Source of the DNA: an uncultured Bacteroides sp.
Lineage (GTDB): Bacteria > Bacteroidota > Bacteroidia > Bacteroidales > Bacteroidaceae
NCBI GenBank assembly: GCA_900553815.1
Contig: USEY01000046.1
Coordinates: 1-30,916, forward strand
Reading direction: 5' to 3'
Length of the DNA stretch: 30,916 nucleotides
The notes under the pieces are model-generated. The model was not told the origin of the DNA, did not search any database, and saw only the letters and a program-made list of their open reading frames with translations. Below, one piece after another: positions 1 through 7,867 of the stretch (its first letter is position 1; each line of letters opens with the position of its first letter). The translations under genes and the position numbers were made by a program.

Positions 1-50
1 TTCGCTTTTGGGTACCTTTATTCGAAGGAGTAACGAAGCAGATGCGTCTG

Positions 51-254
51 AGAAGGGTATGGGGTAGGTAGAAAGGGGGGGATGGAAGAGGATGAGGTAG
101 GAAGAAAGAAAGGGGGAAATACGGGGTGTGAGGATAGGAAGATGGGACATATATTGTAAGGATTGATGGATGTAAGGGTATAAGGTGAATAAGGGGGTGG
201 ATGTGATGTCGGGGAGAAGGGGAGTGGAAGTAAAGAGGGGATATTGGGATGGGA
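51..254. other. C-depleted, G-rich purine tract
   Basis: Over these 204 bases I count only three C residues on the plus strand (122, 148, 210), while G runs of three to seven are frequent. Closely spaced G runs at 211-214, 219-222, 237-240, 246-248 and 251-253 could form a G-quadruplex. A 93-codon reading frame on the other strand (18-299) consists mostly of Pro, Ser and Leu and looks like a result of the base composition. No gene is called in 1-425. Confidence 0.6.
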
Positions 255-264
255 CAAAATAAAA

Positions 265-342
265 ACACAGGCGCGAATAAGGCGGAGGAGACGGAACATG
301 TCGGTAGGTTGTCCGTTCGGTCCGTGTTATTCGCGTCTGTGT
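265..342. repeat. Imperfect 16-bp inverted repeat
   Basis: The arms are 265-280 and 327-342; 15 of 16 positions are complementary (ACACAGGCGCGAATAA against TTATTCGCGTCTGTGT), with a 46-nt interior. It lies downstream of the leftward lipoprotein operon ending at 426, so it could act as a transcript end or be a short palindromic repeat. No strong T-run follows on the minus strand, so a terminator call is not secure. Confidence 0.4.
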
Positions 343-425
343 AAGGTGCAGTCTGCCACGTTGGAGTGTTGGGATACCTCCCGTAGGCGGATGGTCCGCT
401 GCCGGCGGCAGACAGGAGTGAGGGG

Positions 426-1097
426 TTATCTCACCGTAGCACTGATTATCTTCTCTCCGGCCGGATTGGCGGAGTCCTTGCCGTGCAGTTGCGAGTATTT
501 GCCGGCCGGCAGGTCGGATAGTACGTAGGCGTTGCATTGGCGGCCGGCCATTATTTTGTCGGTAGTGGCGGTGCTTACGGCGGTGGCCAGAATGTCGACC
601 AAGGCTGCCAGGCCAGTGCCACCGCTGTTGACGCTGGTATCGAGCGTTATCTTGCCTTCGCGCGAGTAGAGCGTCTTGCCGGTCTTGGTGGAGCGTAGCC
701 GGTATTCCACGTCAACCCGGATGGTGCCGCCTATGTTGTTGCGGCTCCAGTCCTTGATGATGGTGAACATGGCAGCGTCGGCACCCAGCACATCCCGGAA
801 GACGGTGAGGTCATTTTCCAAAAAACGTTCGGCGTCGTAGGCGCTTTCCTGCTGGAAGAGTTCCATGGTGAGGTAGGGCGAGTACACGTAGTAGCCTTTC
901 TCGCAGAGGGGCATGTAGAGGGTGGTGTAGAAGTAGTCCTTGGCTTCCACATGCGTAGTCTGGTTGATGGGAGGCATGATGGCGATGCTCAGCGGCTGTT
1001 CTTCGTACATGGCCGGGTATTGCTGGCCCAGTGTCTTGGGAGTGGTGCACGAGGCAAGTGCCGCTGCGGCCAGTATCAGGATGATGAGTTTCTTCAT
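426..1097 (-). CDS. DUF799 / GNA1162-like lipoprotein
   Basis: This 223-residue protein begins with a lipoprotein signal peptide ending in the lipobox ALASC (Cys17), so it is probably lipid-anchored. The body (motifs such as IAIMPPINQT and GADAAMFTIIKDW) resembles the DUF799 family, whose known member is the Neisseria lipoprotein GNA1162. The start at 1097 was chosen because it gives the signal peptide directly and its ATG overlaps the TGA of the preceding gene (ATGA), which suggests translational coupling; an upstream in-frame ATG at 1205 would place 36 unlikely residues before the signal. It is the last of four overlapping genes. DUF799, DUF4810 and CsgG-like genes are also found together in other Gram-negative bacteria, which supports the family call. 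The molecular role is unknown; an outer-membrane export-related assembly is a reasonable inference. Confidence 0.8.
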   Translation of the reverse strand: MKKLIILILAAAALASCTTPKTLGQQYPAMYEEQPLSIAIMPPINQTTHVEAKDYFYTTLYMPLCEKGYYVYSPYLTMELFQQESAYDAERFLENDLTVFRDVLGADAAMFTIIKDWSRNNIGGTIRVDVEYRLRSTKTGKTLYSREGKITLDTSVNSGGTGLAALVDILATAVSTATTDKIMAGRQCNAYVLSDLPAGKYSQLHGKDSANPAGEKIISATVR

Positions 1098-1438
1098 TTC
1101 TCGAGCTGTTTGATGATGCGTGAAATGTATTTCTCCGATTCGGGGTAGAGGGCTATCTCCTGCCTGAGATATTTCAGTCCCTCGTCTTTCTTGCCGGTCT
1201 TGCACAGCAGGTAGCCATATTCGGCGCAGAGGCCGGGCGGCACGGTGCCGCGACTGCCGCGCTGGTCGTTCAGTATCTTCTGGTATTGTTCGACCACTTT
1301 CGCCAGGCGCTCGTCGGTCGCTTCCTTGCTGTAGCGGTAGGTGGCGTCTTCATAGCCGTGCCAGGAGTACAGACTCTGGCTGGTGGTGCAGGCCGAGAGC
1401 GCGGCAATCATGATGATGGCAATGGTACACTTTTTCAT
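1094..1438 (-). CDS. DUF4810-family lipoprotein
   Basis: A 114-residue lipoprotein with signal peptide and lipobox ALSAC (Cys17). After the Cys comes LYSWHGYEDATYRYSK, close to the LYxWGxY pattern of DUF4810 proteins found next to GNA1162. The rest is helical and reads like one degenerate tetratricopeptide unit (EYGYLLCKTGKKDEGLKYL, then EIALYPESEKYI). Its start overlaps the preceding stop by one base (TGATG), and its stop overlaps the following start by four, so it is surely cotranscribed with its neighbours. Function is not established for the family; partnership with the DUF799 and CsgG-like products is inferred from conserved gene order. Confidence 0.8.
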   Translation of the reverse strand: MKKCTIAIIMIAALSACTTSQSLYSWHGYEDATYRYSKEATDERLAKVVEQYQKILNDQRGSRGTVPPGLCAEYGYLLCKTGKKDEGLKYLRQEIALYPESEKYISRIIKQLEK

Positions 1439-1773
1439 CAGGGCAGCATGATTTGTTTGACTTCCTGAGCAGACAGGAAGATGTTCTTTTCGTAGATGAC
1501 TCGTTGGCCGTCAGTCACTTTCAGGTGGCGGTTGCCGGTGTTGACACGATACTGTGTGCCGTGGCGGCGTGCCTTCTTGGTCTTGACCACGGTGGCATCG
1601 AAGGGCTGTGCCTGGTCAATGCTGACTTGCACTTCCTTACCTGCATATTGTTTGGGGCTGACAAACAGCAGATAGGCCATGTCTTCCTGTCCGCTTTGCT
1701 GGGCCACGGGGTAGTTGACCTTGCAACCCGCCAGCAGGAGGAGCACTGTAAATAGGGTGAATGCTTTTTTCAT
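1438..1773 (-). CDS. Small lipoprotein with PEGA-like beta domain
   Basis: A 111-residue protein with a lipoprotein signal (lipobox LLAGC, Cys17). The C-terminal half alternates short beta-like stretches around VQVSIDQAQP, YRVNTGNRHLKV and EKNIFLSAQEVKQIMLP, the layout of PEGA-type surface domains in which a Gly-x-x-x-Leu hairpin precedes a last strand. That assignment is tentative because no diagnostic motif is present. It lies between the CsgG-like gene (overlap of four bases, ATGA) and the DUF4810 gene (overlap of one base), so it is an integral member of the four-gene operon. The Neisseria-type cluster as I know it has CsgG, DUF4810 and DUF799; this extra lipoprotein may be a Bacteroidales addition. 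Confidence 0.7.
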   Translation of the reverse strand: MKKAFTLFTVLLLLAGCKVNYPVAQQSGQEDMAYLLFVSPKQYAGKEVQVSIDQAQPFDATVVKTKKARRHGTQYRVNTGNRHLKVTDGQRVIYEKNIFLSAQEVKQIMLP

Positions 1774-2696
1774 TTCTCTTCTTCGATGATATAGTTGTTC
1801 ATGTTGGATGCGTTGATGTCTTCCTGCGTAGTAACTTCCACAAAGGAGTATTCCGTTTCGGGTGTGTCACCGCCGGTAGAGAGAACCTTCACTTGGCCCA
1901 CTTTCTTGCCGGGCAGGGTGATGGTAATGCCGGTCTGCGGGCTTTTCACTTTCTTGCCTTGAGTCATGATGGCAAAGGTCATGCCTTCTTTGATGCCCTG
2001 GCTTTGGCCGCCGGCAATGAGAACGGCGTCGGCATCGTAGGACAGGAAGTAGGTCTTCCAGGGACTGTCGCTGCATTTGTTGATGATGTTCTCCACCAGC
2101 TGCCCGATGGCCTCGGCAATGGCTTTGTCGCTCAGGGTGGCATCATATTCGGCCTGTCCGCCTATGCCCAGAGTGGTCTTGGTGGTGACTTCGGCGGTGC
2201 CTTTGGCTTCGTCAGAGTAGATGATGAGGCCCGTAGACACGTCGACCAGGCGTATGGATACGGCTGCCTCTACGGTCTGTGTCTTTTCAGAAGAGAATAC
2301 CCGGTTCTTGCCGGTGTTTTTGCGGCCGAACTCGGTGATGGAGCCTATAATCATGTAGTCGGCTCCGATGGTCGAGGCGGTCTTTTCGCCTTTCTGACAT
2401 TCCTCGAGCAGGGTGTCCAGGTCGCCACGTTCCAGCAGGAGGAATTTGCCTGATGCAGCCAGTTTGGCCGAGAGGATGTCCAGTGCCTGCTTGCCCATGG
2501 GGTCGTTGTTGCGGTCGTAGAAGATGCCTTTGGCATACTGCGTTTCGTTGGAGAAACGGCCTATGGCCACTTTCTTCTTGAGGGTCATACCGTCATCCTG
2601 TGTCTGAACAGGGCTTTCAACAGTTTCAGTCTTTCGCTGTGCGGCCACGCCGGTGGCCAGTGTCAGCATAAGTGCAATCAGAAGTAGTCTGTTCAT
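1770..2696 (-). CDS. CsgG/HfaB-like secreted protein
   Basis: A 308-residue protein with a Sec signal peptide (cleavage likely after residue 19, ATGVAA then QRK). The mature part follows the CsgG pattern: VAIGRFSNETQ near the start, then the alternating segment with LLERGDLDTLLEE, GADYMIIGSITEFG and VSIRLVDVSTGLIIYSDEAKG. CsgG forms the outer-membrane curli secretion pore in Escherichia coli; related proteins act with small lipoproteins in other bacteria. Unlike classical CsgG there is no lipobox Cys after the signal, so it may be soluble in the periplasm or held by its lipoprotein partners. The start at 2696 gives the signal peptide; the upstream in-frame ATG at 2831 adds 45 implausible residues. 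It is the first gene of the operon. No curlin-like subunit genes are visible in this window. Confidence 0.8.
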   Translation of the reverse strand: MNRLLLIALMLTLATGVAAQRKTETVESPVQTQDDGMTLKKKVAIGRFSNETQYAKGIFYDRNNDPMGKQALDILSAKLAASGKFLLLERGDLDTLLEECQKGEKTASTIGADYMIIGSITEFGRKNTGKNRVFSSEKTQTVEAAVSIRLVDVSTGLIIYSDEAKGTAEVTTKTTLGIGGQAEYDATLSDKAIAEAIGQLVENIINKCSDSPWKTYFLSYDADAVLIAGGQSQGIKEGMTFAIMTQGKKVKSPQTGITITLPGKKVGQVKVLSTGGDTPETEYSFVEVTTQEDINASNMNNYIIEEEK

Positions 2697-2792
2697 ATAG
2701 CTGTTGTTTAAAGAATAGTTTTCGGTTATAGCATTTCTTTTTGCCTCTTGTCGTTTATGGCGGCAGAGACTTGTTGTTTTTATTATGTTTCT

Positions 2793-2800
2793 CAAAAATA
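2793..2800 (-). promoter_or_regulatory. Candidate -7 box for the CsgG-like operon
   Basis: On the minus strand this reads TATTTTTG, matching TAnnTTTG, about 100 bases before the ATG at 2696. I find no TTTG at the expected distance upstream, so the match is weak. The rest of 2697-2987 shows no gene. Confidence 0.25.
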
Positions 2801-2987
2801 CAGATAATGTTTGAATGTTGGTTATCAGCAAGTTTGAAAAAATGTTTGCCCGGTGATAAAAGTTTGAAAAATGTGTTGTAAAGACTGTAATTGTGTTCGG
2901 AAACCCAGCTTTTGAGGGCTTGTAGCGTGGGTGGCTGGCAGATGAGAGAAAATCGGTAAACTTCGTCCCTCATTTTTCATTTATTTC

Positions 2988-3260
2988 TATCTTTGCCTAC
3001 GCGAAGAAAGAATGCGGCTCGGCAGAGCCAGGTTTGAAAACCATGTTTCCATTTGCTTCTGCTCTCGCCTTTTTTTATCTTTGCTTACGCTAAGATAGGA
3101 TGCGGCTCGGTAGAGCCCAACTTGAAAACTATGTTTTCATTTGTCTCTACTCTCGCCTTTTTTTATCTTTGCTTACGCGAAGATAGGATGCGGCTTGGTA
3201 GAGCCAAACTTGAAAACTATGTTTTCATTTGTCTCTACTCTCGCCTTTCGCTATCTTTGC
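2988..3260 (+). repeat. 88-bp tandem repeats carrying promoter cores
   Basis: TATCTTTGC recurs at 2988, 3076, 3164 and 3252, exactly 88 bp apart each time, and the sequence between is highly similar in all three intervals. Each interval also has a short hairpin (GGCTC, four bases, GAGCC) about 25-30 bases after the -7-like box. The last three -7 boxes are each preceded by TTTG (3052-3055, 3140-3143, 3228-3231) with a 20-base gap, which is the Bacteroides promoter layout; the first copy lacks the upstream box. All point towards ruvB. Small frames inside the repeats look incidental. Confidence 0.85.
3228..3260 (+). promoter_or_regulatory. ruvB promoter (last tandem copy)
   Basis: TTTG at 3228-3231, a 20-base spacer, then TATCTTTG at 3252-3259. 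This matches the Bacteroides -33/-7 consensus. The ruvB ATG is at 3280, so the expected leader is only about 10-15 bases. Confidence 0.75.
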
Positions 3261-3279
3261 AAATTCAGAAACAGTAATC

Positions 3280-4308
3280 ATGGAACAAGAAAACTTTGAC
3301 ATACGAAACCAGCAGCCGATGAGCAGCCGCGAGCGCGACTTTGAGAACGTGCTTCGCCCGCTGGCCTTTGAGGACTTCAGCGGCCAGGACAAGGTGGTGG
3401 ATAACCTGCGCATCTTTGTCAAGGCGGCACGTCTGCGCGGCGAGGCGCTGGACCATACGCTGCTGCACGGCCCTCCCGGACTGGGAAAGACGACGCTGAG
3501 TAACATCATTGCCAACGAGCTGGGGGTGGGCTTTAAGATTACATCGGGACCGGTGCTCGACAAGCCGGGCGACCTGGCAGGCATCCTGACCAGCCTGGAA
3601 CCGAACGACGTGTTGTTCATCGACGAGATTCACCGACTCAGTCCCGTGGTGGAGGAGTATCTGTATTCGGCCATGGAGGACTACCGCATCGACATCATGA
3701 TAGACAAGGGACCTTCGGCGCGCAGCATACAGATTGACCTGAACCCCTTCACGCTGGTGGGGGCAACCACGCGCAGTGGCCTGCTGACGGCGCCCCTGCG
3801 TGCCCGCTTCGGCATCAACCTGCACTTGGAATACTACGACAACGACGTGCTGAGTACCATCATACAGCGTTCGGCGCGCATCCTTGATGTGCCCTGCTCG
3901 GCCAAGGCGGCGATGGAGATAGCCAGCCGCAGCCGCGGCACGCCCCGTATAGCCAATGCCTTGCTGCGTCGTGTGCGCGACTTTGCGCAGGTGAAGGGTA
4001 CGGGCAGCATTGATACGGAGATTGCCCGCTATGCCCTCGAAGCACTGAACATCGACCGTTATGGACTCGACCAGATTGACAACAAGATACTGACTACTAT
4101 CATCGACAAGTTCAAGGGTGGCCCTGTAGGCCTTACCACCATTGCCACGGCGCTGGGCGAAGACCCGGGTACCATTGAGGAGGTGTATGAGCCGTTCCTC
4201 ATCAAGGAAGGCTTCATCAAGCGCACTCCTCGTGGGCGCGAGGTGACGGAGCTGGCGTATAAGCATTTGGGGAGAAACCGTTATAGCACGCAAGGAAGCT
4301 TGTTTTAG
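3280..4308 (+). CDS. ruvB: Holliday junction branch migration helicase RuvB
   Basis: RuvB is the hexameric AAA+ motor that drives Holliday junction branch migration with RuvA in recombinational repair. The 342-residue protein is full length. Visible motifs are Walker A GPPGLGKT (64-71), Walker [10 protein letters not shown] (Asp115, Glu116), the sensor segment GATTRSG (161-167) followed by LRARFG with the arginine-finger region, and the C-terminal winged-helix end with [10 protein letters not shown] and [17 protein letters not shown]. The start at 3280 is preferred over an in-frame ATG at 3229 because the latter lies upstream of the expected transcription start. No ruvA or ruvC is nearby. Confidence 0.97.
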   Translation: MEQENFDIRNQQPMSSRERDFENVLRPLAFEDFSGQDKVVDNLRIFVKAARLRGEALDHTLLHGPPGLGKTTLSNIIANELGVGFKITSGPVLDKPGDLAGILTSLEPNDVLFIDEIHRLSPVVEEYLYSAMEDYRIDIMIDKGPSARSIQIDLNPFTLVGATTRSGLLTAPLRARFGINLHLEYYDNDVLSTIIQRSARILDVPCSAKAAMEIASRSRGTPRIANALLRRVRDFAQVKGTGSIDTEIARYALEALNIDRYGLDQIDNKILTTIIDKFKGGPVGLTTIATALGEDPGTIEEVYEPFLIKEGFIKRTPRGREVTELAYKHLGRNRYSTQGSLF

Positions 4309-4309
4309 C

Positions 4310-4746
4310 GGTTAGCGGTAAGTGGTTAGTGATAAGTATTTATTGAGTGGCCTGGATATGGGGATGCGGGAATATAACGGAGTGTTGAGGCAGAAGTGCA
4401 AGGCTTTTGCCATACGGATTGTAAAACTTTACCAATATGTTTCTACAGAAAAGAAAGAAACGGTGATGTCCAAGCAGTTGTTGCGTGCCGGAACCGCCAT
4501 AGGGGCTTTGCAGCGTGAAGGCGAACATGCGGAAAGTAAACTTGATTTTATTCATAAATATGCAATAGCACAGAAGGAATGCAATGAGACCATGTATTGG
4601 CTGGAATTGCTGTATGAGACTTCTTATTTGAGTGAGACTGAATATAAAAGTATTTATGTGGACGCGAAAGAACTGATGCGGTTGTTGACGAGTAGTATAA
4701 AAACAGCCAAGTCGAACAGTCAGGTGCTTACCACTGACCGCTAACC
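4310..4746. repeat. Inverted repeat bounding the four-helix-bundle gene
   Basis: The left arm (4310-4331) and right arm (4725-4746) are inverted copies matching at 18 of 22 positions (GGTTAGCGGTAAGTGGTTAG on the left). Both are built from reiterated heptamers of the type AGTGGTT, and further heptamers extend to about 4758. The start and stop codons of the enclosed gene lie inside the arms, so repeat and gene look like one cassette placed between ruvB and the flippase gene. Confidence 0.7.
4322..4744 (+). CDS. Four-helix-bundle protein (23S rRNA intervening-sequence family)
   Basis: A protein of up to 140 residues, almost wholly helical, with the pattern typical of the small four-helix-bundle family first noticed in 23S rRNA intervening sequences: LRQKCKAFAIRIVKLYQYV, SKQLLRAGTAIGALQREGEHAES, DFIHKYAIAQKECNETMYWLELL and LMRLLTSSIKTAK. 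The longest frame begins with GTG at 4322 inside the left inverted repeat; ATG at 4358 or 4364 is a reasonable alternative and would remove 12 or 14 residues. Members have no firmly known biochemical role. Its placement between ruvB and an unrelated flippase, with inverted repeats at both ends, suggests a mobile or formerly mobile cassette. Confidence 0.8.
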   Translation: MVSDKYLLSGLDMGMREYNGVLRQKCKAFAIRIVKLYQYVSTEKKETVMSKQLLRAGTAIGALQREGEHAESKLDFIHKYAIAQKECNETMYWLELLYETSYLSETEYKSIYVDAKELMRLLTSSIKTAKSNSQVLTTDR

Positions 4747-4765
4747 ACTAACCACTGATTGAATT

Positions 4766-6214
4766 ATGGCAAACCTAAAATCACTTGCTAAAGATACCGC
4801 CATCTACGGCTTGAGCAGCATCGTAGGGCGTTTTTTGAATTACCTGCTGGTACCTGTCTATACGATGGCCATGTCTGCCGAGTCGGGAGGCTATGGCGTG
4901 GTGACCAATGTCTACGCCTGGGTGGCACTGGCGCTGGTGCTGCTGACTTTCGGCATGGAGACCGGCTTCTTCCGTTTTGCCAACAAGGGCGAGGACGACC
5001 CGATGCGCGTTTACTCTACTACGCTGATGGGTGTGGGAGGCGTGGCGCTGGTGTTCCTGGCGCTGGGACTGACGTTCCTGCACCCCATTGCCGGTTGGCT
5101 GGGCTATGCGGAGCATCCCGAGTATGTGGGAATGATGATGGCTGTGGTGGCCATGGACGCCTTCCAGAGTATTCCTTTTGCTTACCTGCGCTATAAGCAG
5201 CGCCCTATTAAGTTTGCCGCACTGAAGCTGCTGTTCATCTTCCTGAACATCGCGCTGAATCTGGCCTACTATGTGTGGATGAAGGGTAGTGACGTGGGCT
5301 ATGCCTTCCTGTTCAACCTGATATGTACCTCCACCGTCATGCTCTGCATGGTGCCCGAGCTGCGTGGCTTCCGTTATGTGTTCGACCGTGCCCTGATGCG
5401 TCGTATGCTTTCCTACAGCATGCCGTTGTTGGTGCTGGGGCTGGCAGGCATCCTGAATCAGGTGGCCGATAAGATTATCTTCCCCTACGTCTATCCCGAT
5501 GCTGCTGATGCCAAGGTACAGCTGGGCATCTACGGGGCGGCCAGCAAGATAGCCATGATTATGGCCATGCTGACGCAGGCCTTCCGCTATGCCTATGAGC
5601 CCTTTGTTTTTGGCAAGAGCCGTGACAAGGACAATCGCGAGGTCTATGCCGCCGCCATGAAGTACTTCATCATCTTTACGCTGTTGGCCTTCCTGGCTGT
5701 GATGTTCTATCTTGACCTGCTGAAGTTTATCATAGGGCGCGACTATTGGGAAGGACTGCGCGTGGTGCCCATTGTGATGGCTGCTGAAATCTTTATGGGT
5801 GTGTATTTCAACTTGTCGTTCTGGTACAAGCTGATAGATGAGACGCGCTGGGGGGCTTACTTTTCGCTCACGGGCTGTGCCGTGCTGGTGCTGATAAATG
5901 TACTGCTGATACCGCGTTTCAGCTACATGGCTTGTGCTTGGGCCGGTTTTGTGGGCTATGGGGTGGCCATGCTGCTGTCTTATTTTGTGGGGCAGAAGAA
6001 ATACCCCATCCGTTACGACCTGAAGGCCATAGGTCGTTATGTGCTGCTGGCAGCAGTGCTCTATGTGGCGGCCGAGTATGTGCCACTGGACAACCTGTGG
6101 TTGCGCATGGCCTGGCGCACGGTGCTGCTGCTGGTGTTCGTGGCCTATATTGTGAAGACTGACTTGCCGCTGGAGCGCATTCCGGTGGTGAACAGGCTGG
6201 TGAAAAAGAGATAA
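4766..6214 (+). CDS. Polysaccharide flippase (Wzx/MATE-like)
   Basis: A 482-residue inner-membrane protein with about 12-14 hydrophobic segments. It starts LAKDTAIYGLSSIVGRFLNYLLVPVYT, the usual opening of Wzx-type lipid-linked oligosaccharide flippases of the MOP superfamily, and ends with a short basic tail. Such proteins move undecaprenyl-linked glycans across the inner membrane for capsule or O-antigen assembly. No glycosyltransferases or Wzy polymerase lie beside it, so it is not part of a recognisable capsule locus here and its substrate is unknown. The ATG at 4766 is 21 bases after the stop of the four-helix-bundle gene. In ancestors without the inserted cassette it may have followed ruvB directly. 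Confidence 0.88.
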   Translation: MANLKSLAKDTAIYGLSSIVGRFLNYLLVPVYTMAMSAESGGYGVVTNVYAWVALALVLLTFGMETGFFRFANKGEDDPMRVYSTTLMGVGGVALVFLALGLTFLHPIAGWLGYAEHPEYVGMMMAVVAMDAFQSIPFAYLRYKQRPIKFAALKLLFIFLNIALNLAYYVWMKGSDVGYAFLFNLICTSTVMLCMVPELRGFRYVFDRALMRRMLSYSMPLLVLGLAGILNQVADKIIFPYVYPDAADAKVQLGIYGAASKIAMIMAMLTQAFRYAYEPFVFGKSRDKDNREVYAAAMKYFIIFTLLAFLAVMFYLDLLKFIIGRDYWEGLRVVPIVMAAEIFMGVYFNLSFWYKLIDETRWGAYFSLTGCAVLVLINVLLIPRFSYMACAWAGFVGYGVAMLLSYFVGQKKYPIRYDLKAIGRYVLLAAVLYVAAEYVPLDNLWLRMAWRTVLLLVFVAYIVKTDLPLERIPVVNRLVKKR

Positions 6215-6251
6215 TGAAACCTATACATCATAGCATAAAACATTCATTGTT

Positions 6252-7619
6252 ATGGAAATACGTAATTCGGACAGAAATACATTTGCCATCAGGGCTTTTT
6301 TGAAGGAATATCTTGACCTGCGCAAGGATAAAGATAATGAGTTGGAAACCGTGGAGTCCATCCGCAAGGGTGTGGAGTTCAAGGGAGCCAACCTGTGGAT
6401 ATTGATATTTGCCATTTTCATGGCTTCGCTGGGACTGAACGTCAACTCTACGGCCGTCATCATAGGTGCCATGCTTATTTCGCCGCTGATGGGCCCTATC
6501 ATGGGTGTGGGACTCTCGGTGGGTCTGAACGACTTTGAACTGATGAAACGTTCATTGAAGAGCTTCCTGATAACGACCCTGTTCAGTGTGACCACGGCTA
6601 CCGTCTTCTTCCTGATAAGTCCCGTAGCCGAAGGACAGTCGGAGCTGTTGGCGCGTACTTCACCCACTATCTACGACGTGTTCATCGCCCTGATGGGTGG
6701 TCTGGCAGGCGTAGTGGCTTTATCGACCAAGGAGAAGGGAAATGTGATTCCCGGTGTGGCCATAGCTACGGCGTTGATGCCGCCCCTCTGTACGGCCGGT
6801 TACGGGCTGGCAACAGGCAACCTCATTTATTTCCTGGGAGCCTTCTACCTGTACTTCATCAATTCGGTATTCATCAGTGTGGCCACTTATGTGGGTGTGC
6901 GTGTGATGCACTTCCAGCGCAAGGAGTTTGTGGACAAGAAGCGCGAGAAGACAGTGCGCAAGTACATCATCTGGATTGTGGTGCTGACCATGTGTCCGGC
7001 TGCCTACCTGACAGTAGACATCATTCAGGACTCGTTCTTTGAGAGCGCGGCCAACAAGTTTGTCAACGAGCAGCTTGCGTTTGAAAATACGCAGATACTG
7101 GACAAGAAAGTGGTACATACGGCTAAGGGAAAGGAGATACGCGTGGTGCTGATGGGAGAAGAGGTGCCCGAGGCATCCATTGCCATAGCCCGTGGTAAGA
7201 TGAAGGACTATAAGCTGGAGGATGCCAAGCTGGTGGTATTGCAGGGCATGAACAGTGAGTCGGTAGACATTTCGTCCATTCGTGCCATGGTGATGGAAGA
7301 TTTCTACAAGAACAGTGAAAAGCAACTGGTGGAGCAAAAACAGCAGATAGAGAGTCTGGAGCAACAGCTGGCACGCTATAAGGACTATGAGGAACTGGGA
7401 CAGAAGCTTGCGCCAGAGCTGAAGGTGCTCTATCCGTCGGTGAAGTCGCTGGCCATTTCGCATGCCATAGAGCTGACGGTAGACTCGGCACGCACGGACA
7501 CCGTGACGCTGGCTGTGCTGAAGTTTGGCAAGCATCCTGCCGCTGCCGAAAAGCAGAAGATAAACGATTGGCTCAAGGCACGTACGGGAGCCAGGAAGCT
7601 GAAGCTGCTGGTAGAGTAA
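6252..7619 (+). CDS. DUF389 (TIGR00341-type) membrane protein
   Basis: A 455-residue protein. Residues about 40-270 hold several membrane segments with the DUF389 hallmarks: FAIFMASLGLNVNSTAVIIGAMLISPLMGPI, GLSVGLNDFELMKRSL and the segment IPGVAIATALMPPLCTAGYGLA. The C-terminal part (about 280-455) is soluble, with a coiled-coil stretch around KQLVEQKQQIESLEQQLARY. The family is of unknown function. It starts 37 bases after the flippase stop and is probably cotranscribed with it. The stop at 7617-7619 is followed by a palindromic element that may end the transcript. Confidence 0.85.
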   Translation: MEIRNSDRNTFAIRAFLKEYLDLRKDKDNELETVESIRKGVEFKGANLWILIFAIFMASLGLNVNSTAVIIGAMLISPLMGPIMGVGLSVGLNDFELMKRSLKSFLITTLFSVTTATVFFLISPVAEGQSELLARTSPTIYDVFIALMGGLAGVVALSTKEKGNVIPGVAIATALMPPLCTAGYGLATGNLIYFLGAFYLYFINSVFISVATYVGVRVMHFQRKEFVDKKREKTVRKYIIWIVVLTMCPAAYLTVDIIQDSFFESAANKFVNEQLAFENTQILDKKVVHTAKGKEIRVVLMGEEVPEASIAIARGKMKDYKLEDAKLVVLQGMNSESVDISSIRAMVMEDFYKNSEKQLVEQKQQIESLEQQLARYKDYEELGQKLAPELKVLYPSVKSLAISHAIELTVDSARTDTVTLAVLKFGKHPAAAEKQKINDWLKARTGARKLKLLVE

Positions 7620-7656
7620 ATGATATATGGAAGTTTCGGTAAATCTGAAACTTTTA

Positions 7657-7815
7657 GGAGTTAAAGGAGTTAGAAGAAGTTATCGCCTGACAGGCAGGCT
7701 TAGAAGTTAAAAGCCAATAGAACTTGTTATCGCTGATTTCCCGTTTACCTTACCATTGACTTTAACTTCTAATGAAGCGTAGCGAAATGATAACTTCTGT
7801 AACTTCTTAACTTCC
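7657..7815. repeat. 159-bp palindromic element without a gene
   Basis: The arms 7657-7713 and 7760-7815 are about 56 bases each and are imperfect inverted copies, both made of reiterated words like GGAGTTA, GAAGTTA and AAGTTA; 46 bases separate them. It fills most of the gap between the DUF389 gene and the S46 peptidase gene and would form a large hairpin in RNA. The architecture resembles the repeat around the four-helix-bundle gene at 4310-4746, so it may be an empty or decayed version of that type of element. Confidence 0.65.
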
Positions 7816-7867
7816 AGAAAAATAATAAAAAAGAAACGTAAGCAATATCATAGAAAGACAGAGCTAT

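Noticed and set aside
18..299. A 93-codon open frame on the minus strand in the G-rich tract
   Set aside because: The product is a low-complexity mix of Pro, Ser and Leu caused by the C-rich strand; there are no gene-like features or promoter.
2988..3260. Regularly spaced repeats that could suggest a CRISPR array
   Set aside because: The repeats are directly contiguous 88-bp tandem units without variable spacers, and no cas genes are near.
3053..3277. A 74-codon plus-strand frame within the 88-bp repeats
   Set aside because: It only translates the repeat units in shifting frames and lies across several promoter cores; no ortholog-like features.
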